From: Chloroflexi bacterium HGW-Chloroflexi-8
GTDB taxonomy: Bacteria; Chloroflexota; Anaerolineae; Anaerolineales; Anaerolineaceae
Direction of reading: 5' to 3'
Assembly: GCA_002841995.1 (NCBI GenBank)
Contig: PHBS01000010.1
Span: 1-44,122, forward strand
DNA: 44,122 bases
Under the pieces are notes generated by a model. That model did not search any database. It was not told where the DNA came from and saw only the letters and a program-made list of their open reading frames with translations. This document shows, piece after piece, positions 7,202 to 16,583 of this stretch. The translations under genes were made by a program, and so were the position numbers. How positions within the stretch are numbered: position 1 is the stretch's first letter; each line of letters opens with the position of its first letter.

Positions 7202-9838
7202 TTATGAAGTTTTAATTAACTCATCGAGGATTATCAATTCCTGATCAACGTTTGAAATCAATCCGTCCAGCCATAAATCTCTCAGTTGATTCAAGATTTT
7301 CCGATAAACAGGTCCTGGTTTTATACCTAATGTTTGCAAATCTGTGCCATTCGTAAATGGTTTTACCAATTGCCAATGGGTTACGTATTTTTCTAAGACT
7401 TCTTTGATTTTTTGTTCATTTGAAATTTCATGGAATATATATATAACTTCATTCGGAATTGATGTTAAAAATGCAGAAATTTCACTGGGTTGCTTGTCAA
7501 CCAAGTTATAAAAATGACTATCCATTTCAGTTGCTTTTACGCATCCTTCAGTTATTTTTGAGGACATGCGTAGCCTTTTGCAAATTGATTTGTAATTATC
7601 TCCAAGATTCATGAACCAGGTAATATATGCTACATTTAAGATTTCGAAATTATTTTCAAACTTGCTATCAATCTTCCAAATATCGGGTATAGGCAATTTA
7701 ATAACTTTTTTGATTTGAGCAGCTATCTCCGAATTGATCATTAATTGTGGATGAATACTCTTTGTAAGATCAAGTTCTTCCAATCGCATTAAAGCAGGAA
7801 TTGGATTGGCTTCTAAGAGAATCAAGTTAAGTTCGTGCCTTATTCGATCACCTGATACTTGGTTAATTAAATCAAGTGCTTCCCTTAACAATTCCAAAGT
7901 TCTGGGTTCAATTTGAAAATTAAATCTTTGTTCAAACCGGACTGCACGAATTAATCGTGTGGGATCATCTACGAAAGATAATGAATGAAGAACACGAATG
8001 AATCCTTCATTTAGATCTTCCAATCCACCCCAATAATCATACAATTCTCCAAAATGGTGGCCATCCAGACGTAGAGCCATTGTGTTGATTGAAAAGTCCC
8101 TTCGGTGAAGATCAAGTTTTATACTCGAACGTTCTACTTGAGGCAATGCTGTTGGGAAATCATAGAATTCGGTTCTTGCGCTAATGAAATCCAAGCTTTC
8201 AGGAAGTTCTGACGGGTGAACCTCAAGGTCTCCATAGGTCCAATCAATTGTCAATATCTGATTATTTTTGATGATCCATTTTGCAGTTCCAAACCTTTTG
8301 TGTGTGCTTATTTTGCCTTTGTATCTGTTTTGAAGGGATTTTGCCACCTCAATCGCATCACCTTCGACCACAATATCAATATCCAATCCAGGTCTTTCCA
8401 GAATCAGGTCACGAACAAACCCGCCAACAATAAAAACTGGAATTTTCATTTGGCTGGCGTGATCAGCAATAAGTTCCAGAAAGGCAATTCTTTCTCGTGA
8501 AAGTGTTTTTTTTAATAAAGGGGTTAAATTTTGATTACCACCATTTTGAATTTTTGAATTTCCAAAGGCTTTTATCAAATCGGTTCGAGTCACAATTCCT
8601 ATAATTTGTCGAGTTTCTGATGAGATAACAGGGATTTGTCCCCACCCAGATTCAGTCATGGCTTTTTGAACATCTTCCAATGAGCTATTTTCGTCAACAA
8701 AAAAATTACCTGCTTCCATTAGACTGAATGCCTTCAAATTCAGTTTATGGCGAATTGACCGATCGACGCTTCTTCTATTTAATAAACCAACAATAATGCC
8801 ATTTTCGACTACCGGATACCCTTCATAACCATATCGTTGCATCAATTGAGCTGCGTCTGTTGCACTGGTTTGAGGTGTGATTAATAAAGGATTCTTTGAC
8901 ATAATTTGAGCAACTTTTATGGTTGGTTCAATAAATTTGGGGAGAATCTGGATCAATTTAGTATATTCAGCATCCAAAGAAGGAATCTTGTTTGTTGTTT
9001 GAATTAATGCCGCAGCTGCTCGGGGATGACCTCCTCCGCCAAAGTATTGAGCAATTTTCCTTACATTTATTTGATCTGTAGTGGACCGAGCAACAAACCG
9101 GATACCTTCAAAGGTCTTTACCAAAAGGAATAATGCATCCGGATCCAGTAAATCGCGAATCTTATGTGCAATGCTTGAGATCTCTTGGTTCAGATCTTCA
9201 GCATCTGCCATCGCAATGATTATTCGATTTCCAAGTATTTCATGATACTTTGCGTTACTCAATAAAGAATTGTAGATGTTTTTTTGCTCATCTGAAAGCG
9301 GGGGATTAAGATATTGATTAGCTATGTATAAATTCGCCCCATTATCCAAAAGAAAGGCTGCTGCCATCAAATCTCTGGAAGTCGTACATGCATAAAAAAG
9401 TGATCCAGTGTCTTCATAAATTCCAAGCAATAATAATGTTGACTGGATCGTATTTATTTGGACATTATTTTTCCGTAAATCCTCAGTAAGGATTGTGGCA
9501 CAAGCGCCAGTATTTTCAAATACACTTGTCCAATCTGAAGAAAAATCTTCTTTTCTTGAATGGTGATCCACGACGTGAACAGCCAATTTCTTTGCCATTC
9601 CTTTAAGGGTAACCAACGCCTGAGTGTCAACCAAGGTGATTTTTTCAATTTTATGTTGTGGTAATTGTTTGATATTATAAAAAGGGAGTTCATCACCATA
9701 TAAGTCAATGAATGATTGCACATTGCGATTCATTTTTTTTGGAACCAATGCATATGCTTCCCTCTGAAGCAAAGCAGCAGCAAGCAACGAAGCTACTGCA
9801 TCGAAATCTGCCTGTTCATGTGTCATGATAATATGCAT
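7202..9838 (-). CDS. DHH phosphoesterase - CBS pair - tRNA nucleotidyltransferase fusion
   Basis: 878 residues in three parts. Residues 1-300 form a DHH/DHHA1 phosphoesterase: THEQADFDAVAS, VDTQ, VVDHH, then the glycine-rich GGGGHPRAAAA near 269. Residues 305-425 hold two CBS domains (KNPLLITPQTSATDAAQLM and AGNFFVDENSSLEDVQKAM), which commonly sense adenylates. Residues 450-878 form a class II tRNA nucleotidyltransferase/poly(A) polymerase: VGGFVRD near 471, the metal-binding DIDIVVEGDA, RRDFSINTMAL, then DDPTRLIRAVRFEQR. This order is known from A-adding or CCA-adding enzymes such as that of Aquifex. The protein probably completes or repairs tRNA 3' ends, with a DHH module able to cleave short RNA or nucleotides. 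CCA versus A-only specificity cannot be decided here. Confidence 0.9.
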   Translation of the reverse strand: MHIIMTHEQADFDAVASLLAAALLQREAYALVPKKMNRNVQSFIDLYGDELPFYNIKQLPQHKIEKITLVDTQALVTLKGMAKKLAVHVVDHHSRKEDFSSDWTSVFENTGACATILTEDLRKNNVQINTIQSTLLLLGIYEDTGSLFYACTTSRDLMAAAFLLDNGANLYIANQYLNPPLSDEQKNIYNSLLSNAKYHEILGNRIIIAMADAEDLNQEISSIAHKIRDLLDPDALFLLVKTFEGIRFVARSTTDQINVRKIAQYFGGGGHPRAAAALIQTTNKIPSLDAEYTKLIQILPKFIEPTIKVAQIMSKNPLLITPQTSATDAAQLMQRYGYEGYPVVENGIIVGLLNRRSVDRSIRHKLNLKAFSLMEAGNFFVDENSSLEDVQKAMTESGWGQIPVISSETRQIIGIVTRTDLIKAFGNSKIQNGGNQNLTPLLKKTLSRERIAFLELIADHASQMKIPVFIVGGFVRDLILERPGLDIDIVVEGDAIEVAKSLQNRYKGKISTHKRFGTAKWIIKNNQILTIDWTYGDLEVHPSELPESLDFISARTEFYDFPTALPQVERSSIKLDLHRRDFSINTMALRLDGHHFGELYDYWGGLEDLNEGFIRVLHSLSFVDDPTRLIRAVRFEQRFNFQIEPRTLELLREALDLINQVSGDRIRHELNLILLEANPIPALMRLEELDLTKSIHPQLMINSEIAAQIKKVIKLPIPDIWKIDSKFENNFEILNVAYITWFMNLGDNYKSICKRLRMSSKITEGCVKATEMDSHFYNLVDKQPSEISAFLTSIPNEVIYIFHEISNEQKIKEVLEKYVTHWQLVKPFTNGTDLQTLGIKPGPVYRKILNQLRDLWLDGLISNVDQELIILDELIKTS

Positions 9839-9896
9839 AAAATCATTTTATCATTACAACCAAATGGAAACAAACGAGCAAATCTTTTTATTTGTT

Positions 9897-9926
9897 TTGT
9901 GATTTTATAAGTTTTTTTGGTATGAT
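9897..9926 (+). promoter_or_regulatory. Probable promoter of the moeB-like operon
   Basis: TTGTGA (9897-9902), 18-base spacer, TATGAT (9921-9926). Transcription would start near 9933, and a GGAG ribosome site precedes ATG 9956. Confidence 0.55.
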
Positions 9927-9955
9927 CAAGCGATGCAATAAATTTTTGGAGAATT

Positions 9956-11104
9956 ATGAAAACTATTTTAACCCAGGAAGAAATACTGCGTTATTCAAGA
10001 CATTTAATGGTTCCGGAGGTAGGTTTAAAAGGTCAAGAAAAGTTAAAAATGGCTTCGGTGTTGATTGTTGGGGCTGGTGGACTTGGGTCTCCTATTTCTT
10101 TGTATTTGGTTGCTGCGGGCATTGGTAGGATAGGTCTAGTTGATTTTGATGTTGTAGATTCTTCCAATTTACAAAGGCAAATCTTGCATGGAAATAGCCA
10201 AATCGATCAATTGAAAGTAGATTCTGCTAAGCTTCGCCTCAATGATTTGAATCCCTTGGTGGAAATACAGACTTATTCTGATTACATTTCTTCAACAAAT
10301 ATTGAAGAGATTGCAAAACAATATGACGTTATTGTTGATGGAAGTGACAATTTTGCAACAAGGTATTTATTGAACGATTATTGTGTTCTTAACCAGAAAC
10401 CATACGTTTATGGATCGATCTTTCGTTTCGAAGGGCAAATCAGCGTATTCGATGCCACAAAAGGTCCTTGCTATCGTTGTATCTTCCCAACTCCCCCTCC
10501 TCCCGGTTTAATTCCTACTTGTGGAGAAGGTGGTGTATTTGGAGTTTTACCTGGAACTATTGGCACAATACAAGCCTCCGAGGTACTAAAAATAATATTG
10601 GGTATAGGCGAACCTGCTTATGGGAAATTATTTCTTTATGATGCTTTGGATTTGTCTTTGCAGGAAATTAAATTGCGAAAAAATCCCGCATGTTCCATTT
10701 GTAGTGAGCACCCGACTATTTTGAATCTGGAAGACACGGCTGTTTTTTGTGCAGTTCATGAAGCGCAAGAAAAGCCTATACCAATGGAATGGCAATTGGA
10801 TCCAGTCAATTTGGCCATGAAAATAAAATCCGGTGAAAAAATTAGTTTAATCGATGTTCGTGATCCAGTAGAGCGTGAGATTGTAGAAATTCCAGGATCT
10901 GTGAATATTGCTTACGAGAGAATAATTTCTCAAATGGACCAACTGGATAAGACAATACCACTTGTTTTTATTTGCAGGAACGGAATACGTTCAGAACGTG
11001 TTGTTCGCAAACTAAGATCTCAAGGTTTCGACAATGCTTTTAATTTACATGGTGGAACAAATGGCTGGGTAAATTCAATTGACCCAAGCCAAATGAATTA
11101 TTAA
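9956..11104 (+). CDS. MoeB/ThiF-type sulfur-carrier adenylyltransferase with C-terminal rhodanese domain
   Basis: 382 residues. Residues 8-250 are an E1-like domain: the start LTQEEILRYSRHLMVPEVG, nucleotide loop GAGGLGSP (39-46), DFDVVDSSNLQRQ, a zinc site of two CxxC pairs (CYRC near 171, CSIC near 245) and the region PTCGEGGVFGVLPG. Residues 285-380 form a rhodanese domain with the active loop CRNGIRS (Cys near 339). E1 proteins of this type adenylate the C-terminal glycine of MoaD- or ThiS-like carriers; the rhodanese Cys can carry persulfide sulfur, as in MOCS3/Uba4-like enzymes. No carrier gene is next to it, so molybdopterin, thiamine or tRNA thiolation, or cysteine synthesis via CysO/ThiS-like carriers, remain possible. 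A PIG-L deacetylase gene follows. Confidence 0.88.
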   Translation: MKTILTQEEILRYSRHLMVPEVGLKGQEKLKMASVLIVGAGGLGSPISLYLVAAGIGRIGLVDFDVVDSSNLQRQILHGNSQIDQLKVDSAKLRLNDLNPLVEIQTYSDYISSTNIEEIAKQYDVIVDGSDNFATRYLLNDYCVLNQKPYVYGSIFRFEGQISVFDATKGPCYRCIFPTPPPPGLIPTCGEGGVFGVLPGTIGTIQASEVLKIILGIGEPAYGKLFLYDALDLSLQEIKLRKNPACSICSEHPTILNLEDTAVFCAVHEAQEKPIPMEWQLDPVNLAMKIKSGEKISLIDVRDPVEREIVEIPGSVNIAYERIISQMDQLDKTIPLVFICRNGIRSERVVRKLRSQGFDNAFNLHGGTNGWVNSIDPSQMNY

Positions 11105-11121
11105 CGAAATTGGAAGCGCAG

Positions 11122-12006
11122 ATGACTAATTTGGATTTGAAAAATAAAAATTTCAGGAAACGAATTCTTTTAGCGGTCCTGGCTCACCCGGATGATGAGA
11201 CATTTGGAATAGGTGGAACATTAGCAAAATATGCTCAAGAAGGTGCTGATGTTTATTTAATTTGTGCCACCAGAGGGGAAGTTGGCGAAATGGATGAGAA
11301 ATTTATGCTTGGTTTTAACGACCCAGCTGATCGAAGAGAGTTCGAATTACATTGTGCGGCAAAGAAATTAGGCTTGAAAGAAGTAATCTTTCTAAATTAT
11401 CGAGATTCTGGGATGCCTGGTTCTATTCATAATCAAAACCCTCAGTCGCTTTGGGCAACTCCTGTTGAGGAAATAGCTTTAAAAATTTATAAAAAAATTA
11501 AGAAAATTCAACCTCAAGTGGTTATTACTTTTGATCCAATTGGAGGTTATCACCACCCAGATCACATCCGTATTCATGAAGCAACAAAAATGGCATTTCA
11601 ATTTTTTTATACTGAAAAAAAATCAAAACAACAATCCGGGCAAGAATTTCTTCCACAGAAGTTATATTATCAAACAATTCCTCGTGGATTTTTGAGATGG
11701 TCTGTTCGTATTTTAAAATTGTTTGGCAAGAATCCTAGAAAATTTGGCACAAATCACGATATTGATCTCCAAGCTATTGCGGAGGTTGATTTTCCGATCC
11801 AGGCAGAAGTTAATTATGTCAAATACGCGAAATTACGAAACGAAGCATCGGCCTGCCATATCAGTCAAGGTGGGTCAAGGACTGGGGGGGGAATCATGGG
11901 TTGGTTGAGAGCGATCTTTGGGAGTAAAGAGTTGTTCATGCGAGCATATCCAGAACCAACTCCTGGAGAATCCAAGGAATCCGATTTATTTTTTGGAGTA
12001 AGTTAA
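11122..12006 (+). CDS. PIG-L (LmbE)-family deacetylase
   Basis: About 294 residues. ATG 11122 is preferred because GGAAG lies five bases upstream; an in-frame TTG at 11111 gives a slightly longer form. The zinc site is clear: AHPDDE at about 21-26 and HHPDH after VVITFDPIGGY. The family removes N-acetyl groups from N-acetylglucosamine-containing molecules (mycothiol and bacillithiol precursors, GlcNAc-PI, other glycosides). It follows the moeB-like gene by 17 bases and may share its transcript. Bacillithiol-type thiol synthesis is one option, but no BshA or BshC partner is in view. A terminator follows the stop. Confidence 0.87.
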   Translation: MTNLDLKNKNFRKRILLAVLAHPDDETFGIGGTLAKYAQEGADVYLICATRGEVGEMDEKFMLGFNDPADRREFELHCAAKKLGLKEVIFLNYRDSGMPGSIHNQNPQSLWATPVEEIALKIYKKIKKIQPQVVITFDPIGGYHHPDHIRIHEATKMAFQFFYTEKKSKQQSGQEFLPQKLYYQTIPRGFLRWSVRILKLFGKNPRKFGTNHDIDLQAIAEVDFPIQAEVNYVKYAKLRNEASACHISQGGSRTGGGIMGWLRAIFGSKELFMRAYPEPTPGESKESDLFFGVS

Positions 12007-12010
12007 ATAT

Positions 12011-12048
12011 TAAAAGAATCTCGATGAATTAACGACGAGATTCTTTTA
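12011..12048. terminator. Bidirectional terminator between PIG-L and clpB genes
   Basis: Thirteen-base arms TAAAAGAATCTCG (12011-12023) and its complement (12036-12048) around a 12-base loop, A/T-rich at both ends. It separates two convergent genes. Confidence 0.75.
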
Positions 12049-12066
12049 GTACCCAAATTGAACCTT

Positions 12067-14640
12067 TTAATTTGATGAAGAAACACTGAAGGTTAGTTTT
12101 TCATTCATATAATCGACGTTGATTTGGTCGCCTTCATGAATTTCGCCTGCTAAAATTTTGAGTGCGAGAATATCCAGTAATTCGCGTTGAAGCGCTCTTT
12201 TTAGTGGTCGAGCTCCATAATCTGGATCATAGCCAACTTCGCTCAGAAAATTAATTGCATTATCTGTGAAACTCAAATGAATATCTTTTTCATCTAAATG
12301 CTTTTGTACTAAAACCAATTGCTTTTTTACAATTTCACCGATTTGTTCTTTGCTCAATGAATGAAAAACGATAATTTCATCAATTCTGTTCAAGAATTCT
12401 GGCTTGAAGTGGTTTCTTAAAATGGCATTTACTGATTCTTTCGAAACATCTTTTGAATTCGACCATAATTCACTTCCTAAGTTACTGGTCATGATTACTA
12501 TTGTATTTCGAAAATCAACCGTTCGTCCTTGGCCATCTGTTAATCGGCCGTCATCCAATAATTGTAAAAGAATGTTGAATACTTCCGGATGAGCTTTTTC
12601 AATTTCGTCAAACAGAACTACACTGTAAGGTCGACGTCTGACGGCTTCAGTTAATTGGCCTCCTTCATCATAACCAATATATCCTGGAGGGGCACCTACT
12701 AATCTTGAGACAGTATGTTTTTCTTGATACTCACTCATGTCTATTCTAGCCATTGCATGTTCATCATTAAATAAAAATTCTGCTAATGCTCTCGCTAATT
12801 CTGTCTTACCCACACCCGTAGGTCCTAGAAAAATGAATGAACCAATAGGCCGGTTAGGATCTTGAATGCCTGCTCTTGCTCGCCGAACGGCATTGGAGAC
12901 AATGCGGATTGCTTCATCCTGTCCGACAATTCTCTTATGTAAATTCTCTTCCATTTGAATCAATTTAGCCATTTCGGCTTCTAATAAGCGTGAAACAGGG
13001 ATTCCGGTCCAATTCGATACAACTTCAGCAATTTCTTCTGAATCGACTTCTTCCTTTAATAGGGCACCTTCTTCTAAAATTTTCTTCAAATTTGCTTCCG
13101 ACTTCTTTTGCTTATCTTGTAAATCCATTAATGTTCCATATCGAAGTCGAGCAGCAGTCTCGAGATCCGCGTTTCTTTCAGCTTTTTCGATTTCAATTTG
13201 TGTATCGTCAATTTTTTCCTTAATACTTCTCAATTCAGAAATCGCATTTTTTTCAGTATTCCAACGGATTGTCAATTGATCAGAATCTTCCTTTAAATTT
13301 GCCAGTTCTTTCTCTATGTTTGATAATCTTTCAATAGAACCTTTGTCTTTTTCTTTTGCCAGGGCTTGCTGTTCTATTTCCAATTGCATAATTTCTCGGT
13401 CTAAATTGTCAAGTTTTTGCGGCTTGGAATCGATTTCGGTTCTCAGTCTTGCGGCAGATTCATCGATCAAATCAATCGCTTTATCGGGTAATTTTCGATC
13501 TGGAATATATCGGTTGGATAAAGTTGCTGCAGCTATGACGGCTCCGTCTGTGATTCTGACACCATGATGGACTTCATATCTTTGTTTCAAACCTCGTAAG
13601 ATACTAATCGTATCGTCAACACTTGGTTCAACAATTAATACCGGTTGAAAGCGCCGTTCTAAAGCAGCATCTTTTTCCACATATTTTCGGTATTCATCCA
13701 GAGTTGTTGCACCGATCATATGTAATTCACCTCTTGCAAGCATTGGCTTAAGCATGTTTCCTGCGTCCATTGCCCCCTCAGCAGCGCCAGCACCAATTAC
13801 TGTGTGCATTTCATCAATAAACAGGATTATTTCACCATTGGAAGCCTGGATTTCTTTCAAAACTGCTTTTAACCTCTCTTCAAATTCTCCTCTATATTTG
13901 GCACCTGCAACGAGTGCACCTAAATCCAATTGGAAAAGAATTTTGTTCTTCAATCCTTCTGGTACATCTCTCTTAACAATTCTTTGAGCCAAACCTTCAA
14001 CGACCGCTGTTTTCCCAACACCAGGTTCACCGATTAATGCAGGATTATTCTTTGTTCTTCTTGAGAGAATTTGGATAACTCTCCGAATTTCTTCATCACG
14101 ACCAATTACAGGATCTAATTTCCCTTGTCTGGCAATTGCAGTTAAATCGCGACCATATTTTTGTAACGCCTGGAATACATCTTCAGGGTTCTGTGAAGTT
14201 ACCCTTTGGTTACCTCGAACATCCTTAAGTGCATTCAAAATTGAGTCTTTTGTTAACCCAAATTGTTTTAATAATTCTTTTTCGCTGCTTTCGGTAAGTG
14301 CTAATAATATGTGTTCGGCAGAAACAAAATCATCTTTCATGCCTTTCGAAAATCTTTCAGCTGAATTTAGAATGTCGATTGCCGGCCGAGAAAAACCGAT
14401 TTCCGATGTGTAACCTGTGATTTTTGGTCGCCTGTCTATTTCTTGAAATACTGATTCTCGTAAAGCAAGAACACTTCCGGCCACTTTTGTTGCAATTGCC
14501 TGAACAATTCCTTCATCCTGAGAAACCAATGCTCCCAACAAGTGGATTGGTTCTATGCTTTGGTGATGATATTCCTGCGCTAATTGTTGCGCTTTAATCA
14601 ATGCTTCCTGGGATTTTTGGGTAAATTTTTCCATGTCCAT
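12067..14640 (-). CDS. clpB: ATP-dependent disaggregase ClpB
   Basis: 857 residues, normal ClpB length. The N-terminal Clp domain (1-145) is followed by AAA module 1 with Walker A GEPGVGKT at 204-211 and Walker [10 protein letters not shown]. The long coiled-coil middle domain (about 395-530) carries repeated heptads such as [18 protein letters not shown] module 2 has GPTGVGKT near 605 and [11 protein letters not shown]. There is no ClpP-binding loop feature visible, and the middle domain marks it as ClpB rather than ClpA or ClpC. The hexamer pulls proteins out of aggregates together with DnaK. GGAGGT precedes ATG 14640, and a palindrome lies between the putative promoter and the ribosome site, so heat-shock repression is possible. 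Its dnaK partners are not nearby. Confidence 0.97.
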   Translation of the reverse strand: MDMEKFTQKSQEALIKAQQLAQEYHHQSIEPIHLLGALVSQDEGIVQAIATKVAGSVLALRESVFQEIDRRPKITGYTSEIGFSRPAIDILNSAERFSKGMKDDFVSAEHILLALTESSEKELLKQFGLTKDSILNALKDVRGNQRVTSQNPEDVFQALQKYGRDLTAIARQGKLDPVIGRDEEIRRVIQILSRRTKNNPALIGEPGVGKTAVVEGLAQRIVKRDVPEGLKNKILFQLDLGALVAGAKYRGEFEERLKAVLKEIQASNGEIILFIDEMHTVIGAGAAEGAMDAGNMLKPMLARGELHMIGATTLDEYRKYVEKDAALERRFQPVLIVEPSVDDTISILRGLKQRYEVHHGVRITDGAVIAAATLSNRYIPDRKLPDKAIDLIDESAARLRTEIDSKPQKLDNLDREIMQLEIEQQALAKEKDKGSIERLSNIEKELANLKEDSDQLTIRWNTEKNAISELRSIKEKIDDTQIEIEKAERNADLETAARLRYGTLMDLQDKQKKSEANLKKILEEGALLKEEVDSEEIAEVVSNWTGIPVSRLLEAEMAKLIQMEENLHKRIVGQDEAIRIVSNAVRRARAGIQDPNRPIGSFIFLGPTGVGKTELARALAEFLFNDEHAMARIDMSEYQEKHTVSRLVGAPPGYIGYDEGGQLTEAVRRRPYSVVLFDEIEKAHPEVFNILLQLLDDGRLTDGQGRTVDFRNTIVIMTSNLGSELWSNSKDVSKESVNAILRNHFKPEFLNRIDEIIVFHSLSKEQIGEIVKKQLVLVQKHLDEKDIHLSFTDNAINFLSEVGYDPDYGARPLKRALQRELLDILALKILAGEIHEGDQINVDYMNEKLTFSVSSSN

Positions 14641-14660
14641 ATTTACCTCCTATAAATTTC

Positions 14661-14673
14661 ACACAAGTTGTGT
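14661..14673. promoter_or_regulatory. Palindrome upstream of clpB, candidate operator
   Basis: On the minus strand ACACAA-C-TTGTGT, a perfect 6-1-6 palindrome. It lies between a TTGACA box (14700-14695, with only a weak GATTAC at -10 spacing) and the GGAGGT ribosome site. The position suits a repressor. It matches neither CIRCE (HrcA) nor HAIR (HspR). Confidence 0.4.
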
Positions 14674-14775
14674 AATCCCATTGTAAATTCTGTATGTCAA
14701 TAATAAATTAACAATTTATAGGAACTGTATATATTGAATTCGTTTCTGAATATACAAAACAATATTTTGAACACA

Positions 14776-15771
14776 TTAATCAGGAATAATCAGTTCCAAT
14801 TTTTGTTCATCAATCAATTCAAATGCAGGAAATTGAACAAATTGTTCTCTCAACCGGGTCCAGAATTGTCTTTGGAACTGCTCATTCCAATGTTGAATAA
14901 AAATATTATAAGTGTCATTTCTTGTAAGCTGTATTTCTGCTATCAGATAATCCAAGCCAGGTTTAATAAAATTATAAGGACCTGTTTGTCCATAAAATGC
15001 TTCTATTTTTTTCAATTCTTTGACACCGAAGCGAGCCAGGTCTACTAGCCATACATCACAGTCATGTATTTTCCCAAGCTCATCCTGAAATTGTTTCATA
15101 ATGTCCAGGAATTGTGTCAGGGAAGGATATATGTCTTGAAAAAGTTCCACAGAATACCTTAAATTCTTAAAAGCTATTCGTAAATTGTGCAATTGTTTAA
15201 TATTGTCTGGATTAGTGATAAATGGCGCATAAGAAAAACAATTCTTCATACCTTCTTCTATATGGGTAATGGCGATTTCACTGAGTTTCTGAGTTGGATA
15301 AAAAGTCTCATCCTGAAAATGGTTGGCTTGTACAAATTCGTGAATTTCTGAGTTAGTCTTTGCGATCATGAATTCTTCGACTGTGCGATTTGCCAGAGTA
15401 TTGTAAGAATCTCTTTTTTGCTTTTTTCTTAATAAAACCCGGCTTACACCTTGAATGAAGTGTTGATTTTCGATTTTGGAAATCATATTCTCAAGGAAAA
15501 TGATCTGTACGTCCAAATCGCGAATTTTTGTTAAAGACCTAGTAAGATTTCTGAGGTGGAAAAGCCAAATCTTAGCCTTCTTTTTGGGCAAATATGATGA
15601 AAAAACCTCGATTGTTGCCCTCATCCTGCGACTCATAACCCTGGTGTGGTGAATAAATTCATCTGATCCGCCTTGTTGAATCCCAACAAGCTGAGAGTCC
15701 AGGTAATCGATTTGATTGGATAGTAATTTAGATACATACATTTGGATGAGAGATTTCTCTTGGTTGGCCAT
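14776..15771 (-). CDS. CHAD domain protein
   Basis: 331 residues, almost entirely one CHAD domain (conserved histidine alpha-helical domain). Typical blocks are EFIHHTRVMSRRMRATIEVF near the N-terminus, then IRDLDVQI, LHNLRIAFKNLRYSVELF and LGKIHDCDVWL, with the histidines and basic residues that bind phosphate chains. CHAD proteins bind inorganic polyphosphate and often sit with polyphosphate enzymes or on polyphosphate granules. No CYTH/triphosphatase domain is fused here. The next gene upstream on the same strand is phoU, with pstB before it, which ties it to phosphate handling, although a terminator lies between phoU and this gene. A stand-alone granule protein is the most likely role (inference). 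Confidence 0.88.
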   Translation of the reverse strand: MANQEKSLIQMYVSKLLSNQIDYLDSQLVGIQQGGSDEFIHHTRVMSRRMRATIEVFSSYLPKKKAKIWLFHLRNLTRSLTKIRDLDVQIIFLENMISKIENQHFIQGVSRVLLRKKQKRDSYNTLANRTVEEFMIAKTNSEIHEFVQANHFQDETFYPTQKLSEIAITHIEEGMKNCFSYAPFITNPDNIKQLHNLRIAFKNLRYSVELFQDIYPSLTQFLDIMKQFQDELGKIHDCDVWLVDLARFGVKELKKIEAFYGQTGPYNFIKPGLDYLIAEIQLTRNDTYNIFIQHWNEQFQRQFWTRLREQFVQFPAFELIDEQKLELIIPD

Positions 15772-15831
15772 TTTTTCTCCAAAAAGTTAATTCTTTTGTA
15801 CATTATGATGATTTACCGACAAGAATGCAAC

Positions 15832-15860
15832 AAAAAACGCTTCAATTTGAAGCGTTTTTT
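15832..15860. terminator. Terminator after phoU
   Basis: Arms AAAAAACGCTTC (15832-15843) and GAAGCGTTTTTT (15849-15860) with loop AATTT. On the minus strand the stem ends in six Ts, nine bases past the phoU stop. It can end the pstB-phoU transcript and work in both directions. Confidence 0.85.
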
Positions 15861-15869
15861 GCCAGTTTC

Positions 15870-16556
15870 TCATTCTGTTTCCAGATCTTCATCTTCCTCG
15901 TCAATTTCGAGTTCCATCAATTCGCCAGTGGAAATAAAAACTGTCCGTTCACAGATATTTGTTACCCGGTCGGCCAGTCTTTCCAGATTATGCCCGACCC
16001 ACATAATTAAATTGGAATGATCGATATTTTCAGGGTCCGACATCATGAGTTCGACACTTTTATGGTAAATACTTTCGTATAGTTTATCGACCGCATCGTC
16101 TTCATATGGTATTTGAGCTGCGGTCTGAGAATCACCTTCAATAAAAGCAGTTAAGGCTTTGTGCAACATGCCGACAGCCAGTTCAGCCATCATCTCGATT
16201 TCATTTATTGGGAGTTTGATATCTAGATTTTGGAGCTTAATTGTTACCTTTGCTATACCTTTTGCGTAGTCGCCCATTCGTTCTAGTTCGGTAATTACAT
16301 CCAGCATCGATGCTAATTGACGTAGATCTCTGGCCATTGGTTGCTGTGTGGCGATCACGATTAAAATGGCGTTTTCGATGGCATAGCGCTTATCATTTAA
16401 CAAAATATCATCGTGGTAAATTTGCTTGGCCAGATTAAAATCTCTGTTTTTTAAAGTAACAACAGATTTTGTTACTGCTTCTTCCACCATGCTACCGAGT
16501 AAAAGGACTTCATCCTGAATATTTTGTACTTTTCGTGCAAAAAGTTTTCTCGCCAT
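15870..16556 (-). CDS. phoU: Phosphate signalling protein PhoU
   Basis: 228 residues, normal length. It is an all-helical protein with two PhoU repeats. Landmark residues are the metal-binding blocks ELERMGDYAKGIAKV (about 90-105) and NLERLADRVTNICERT near the C-terminus, plus IYHDDILLNDKRYAIE. The C-terminal tail is strongly acidic. PhoU links the Pst transporter to the PhoR sensor kinase and keeps the Pho regulon off when phosphate is plentiful. It lies 27 bases downstream of pstB on the same strand, the usual gene order, and is followed by a terminator. Confidence 0.96.
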   Translation of the reverse strand: MARKLFARKVQNIQDEVLLLGSMVEEAVTKSVVTLKNRDFNLAKQIYHDDILLNDKRYAIENAILIVIATQQPMARDLRQLASMLDVITELERMGDYAKGIAKVTIKLQNLDIKLPINEIEMMAELAVGMLHKALTAFIEGDSQTAAQIPYEDDAVDKLYESIYHKSVELMMSDPENIDHSNLIMWVGHNLERLADRVTNICERTVFISTGELMELEIDEEDEDLETE

Positions 16557-16583
16557 TTTTTCCTCTTTTATTAAACTTTTATT

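Noticed and set aside
9892-10128. Plus-strand frame overlapping the start of the MoeB-like gene
   Set aside because: Out-of-frame shadow of a well-supported E1 domain; the translation has no domain character.
14641-14775. CIRCE or HAIR heat-shock element upstream of clpB
   Set aside because: Neither TTAGCACTC-N9-GAGTGCTAA nor CTTGAGT-N7-ACTCAAG is present; only the separate short palindrome was kept.
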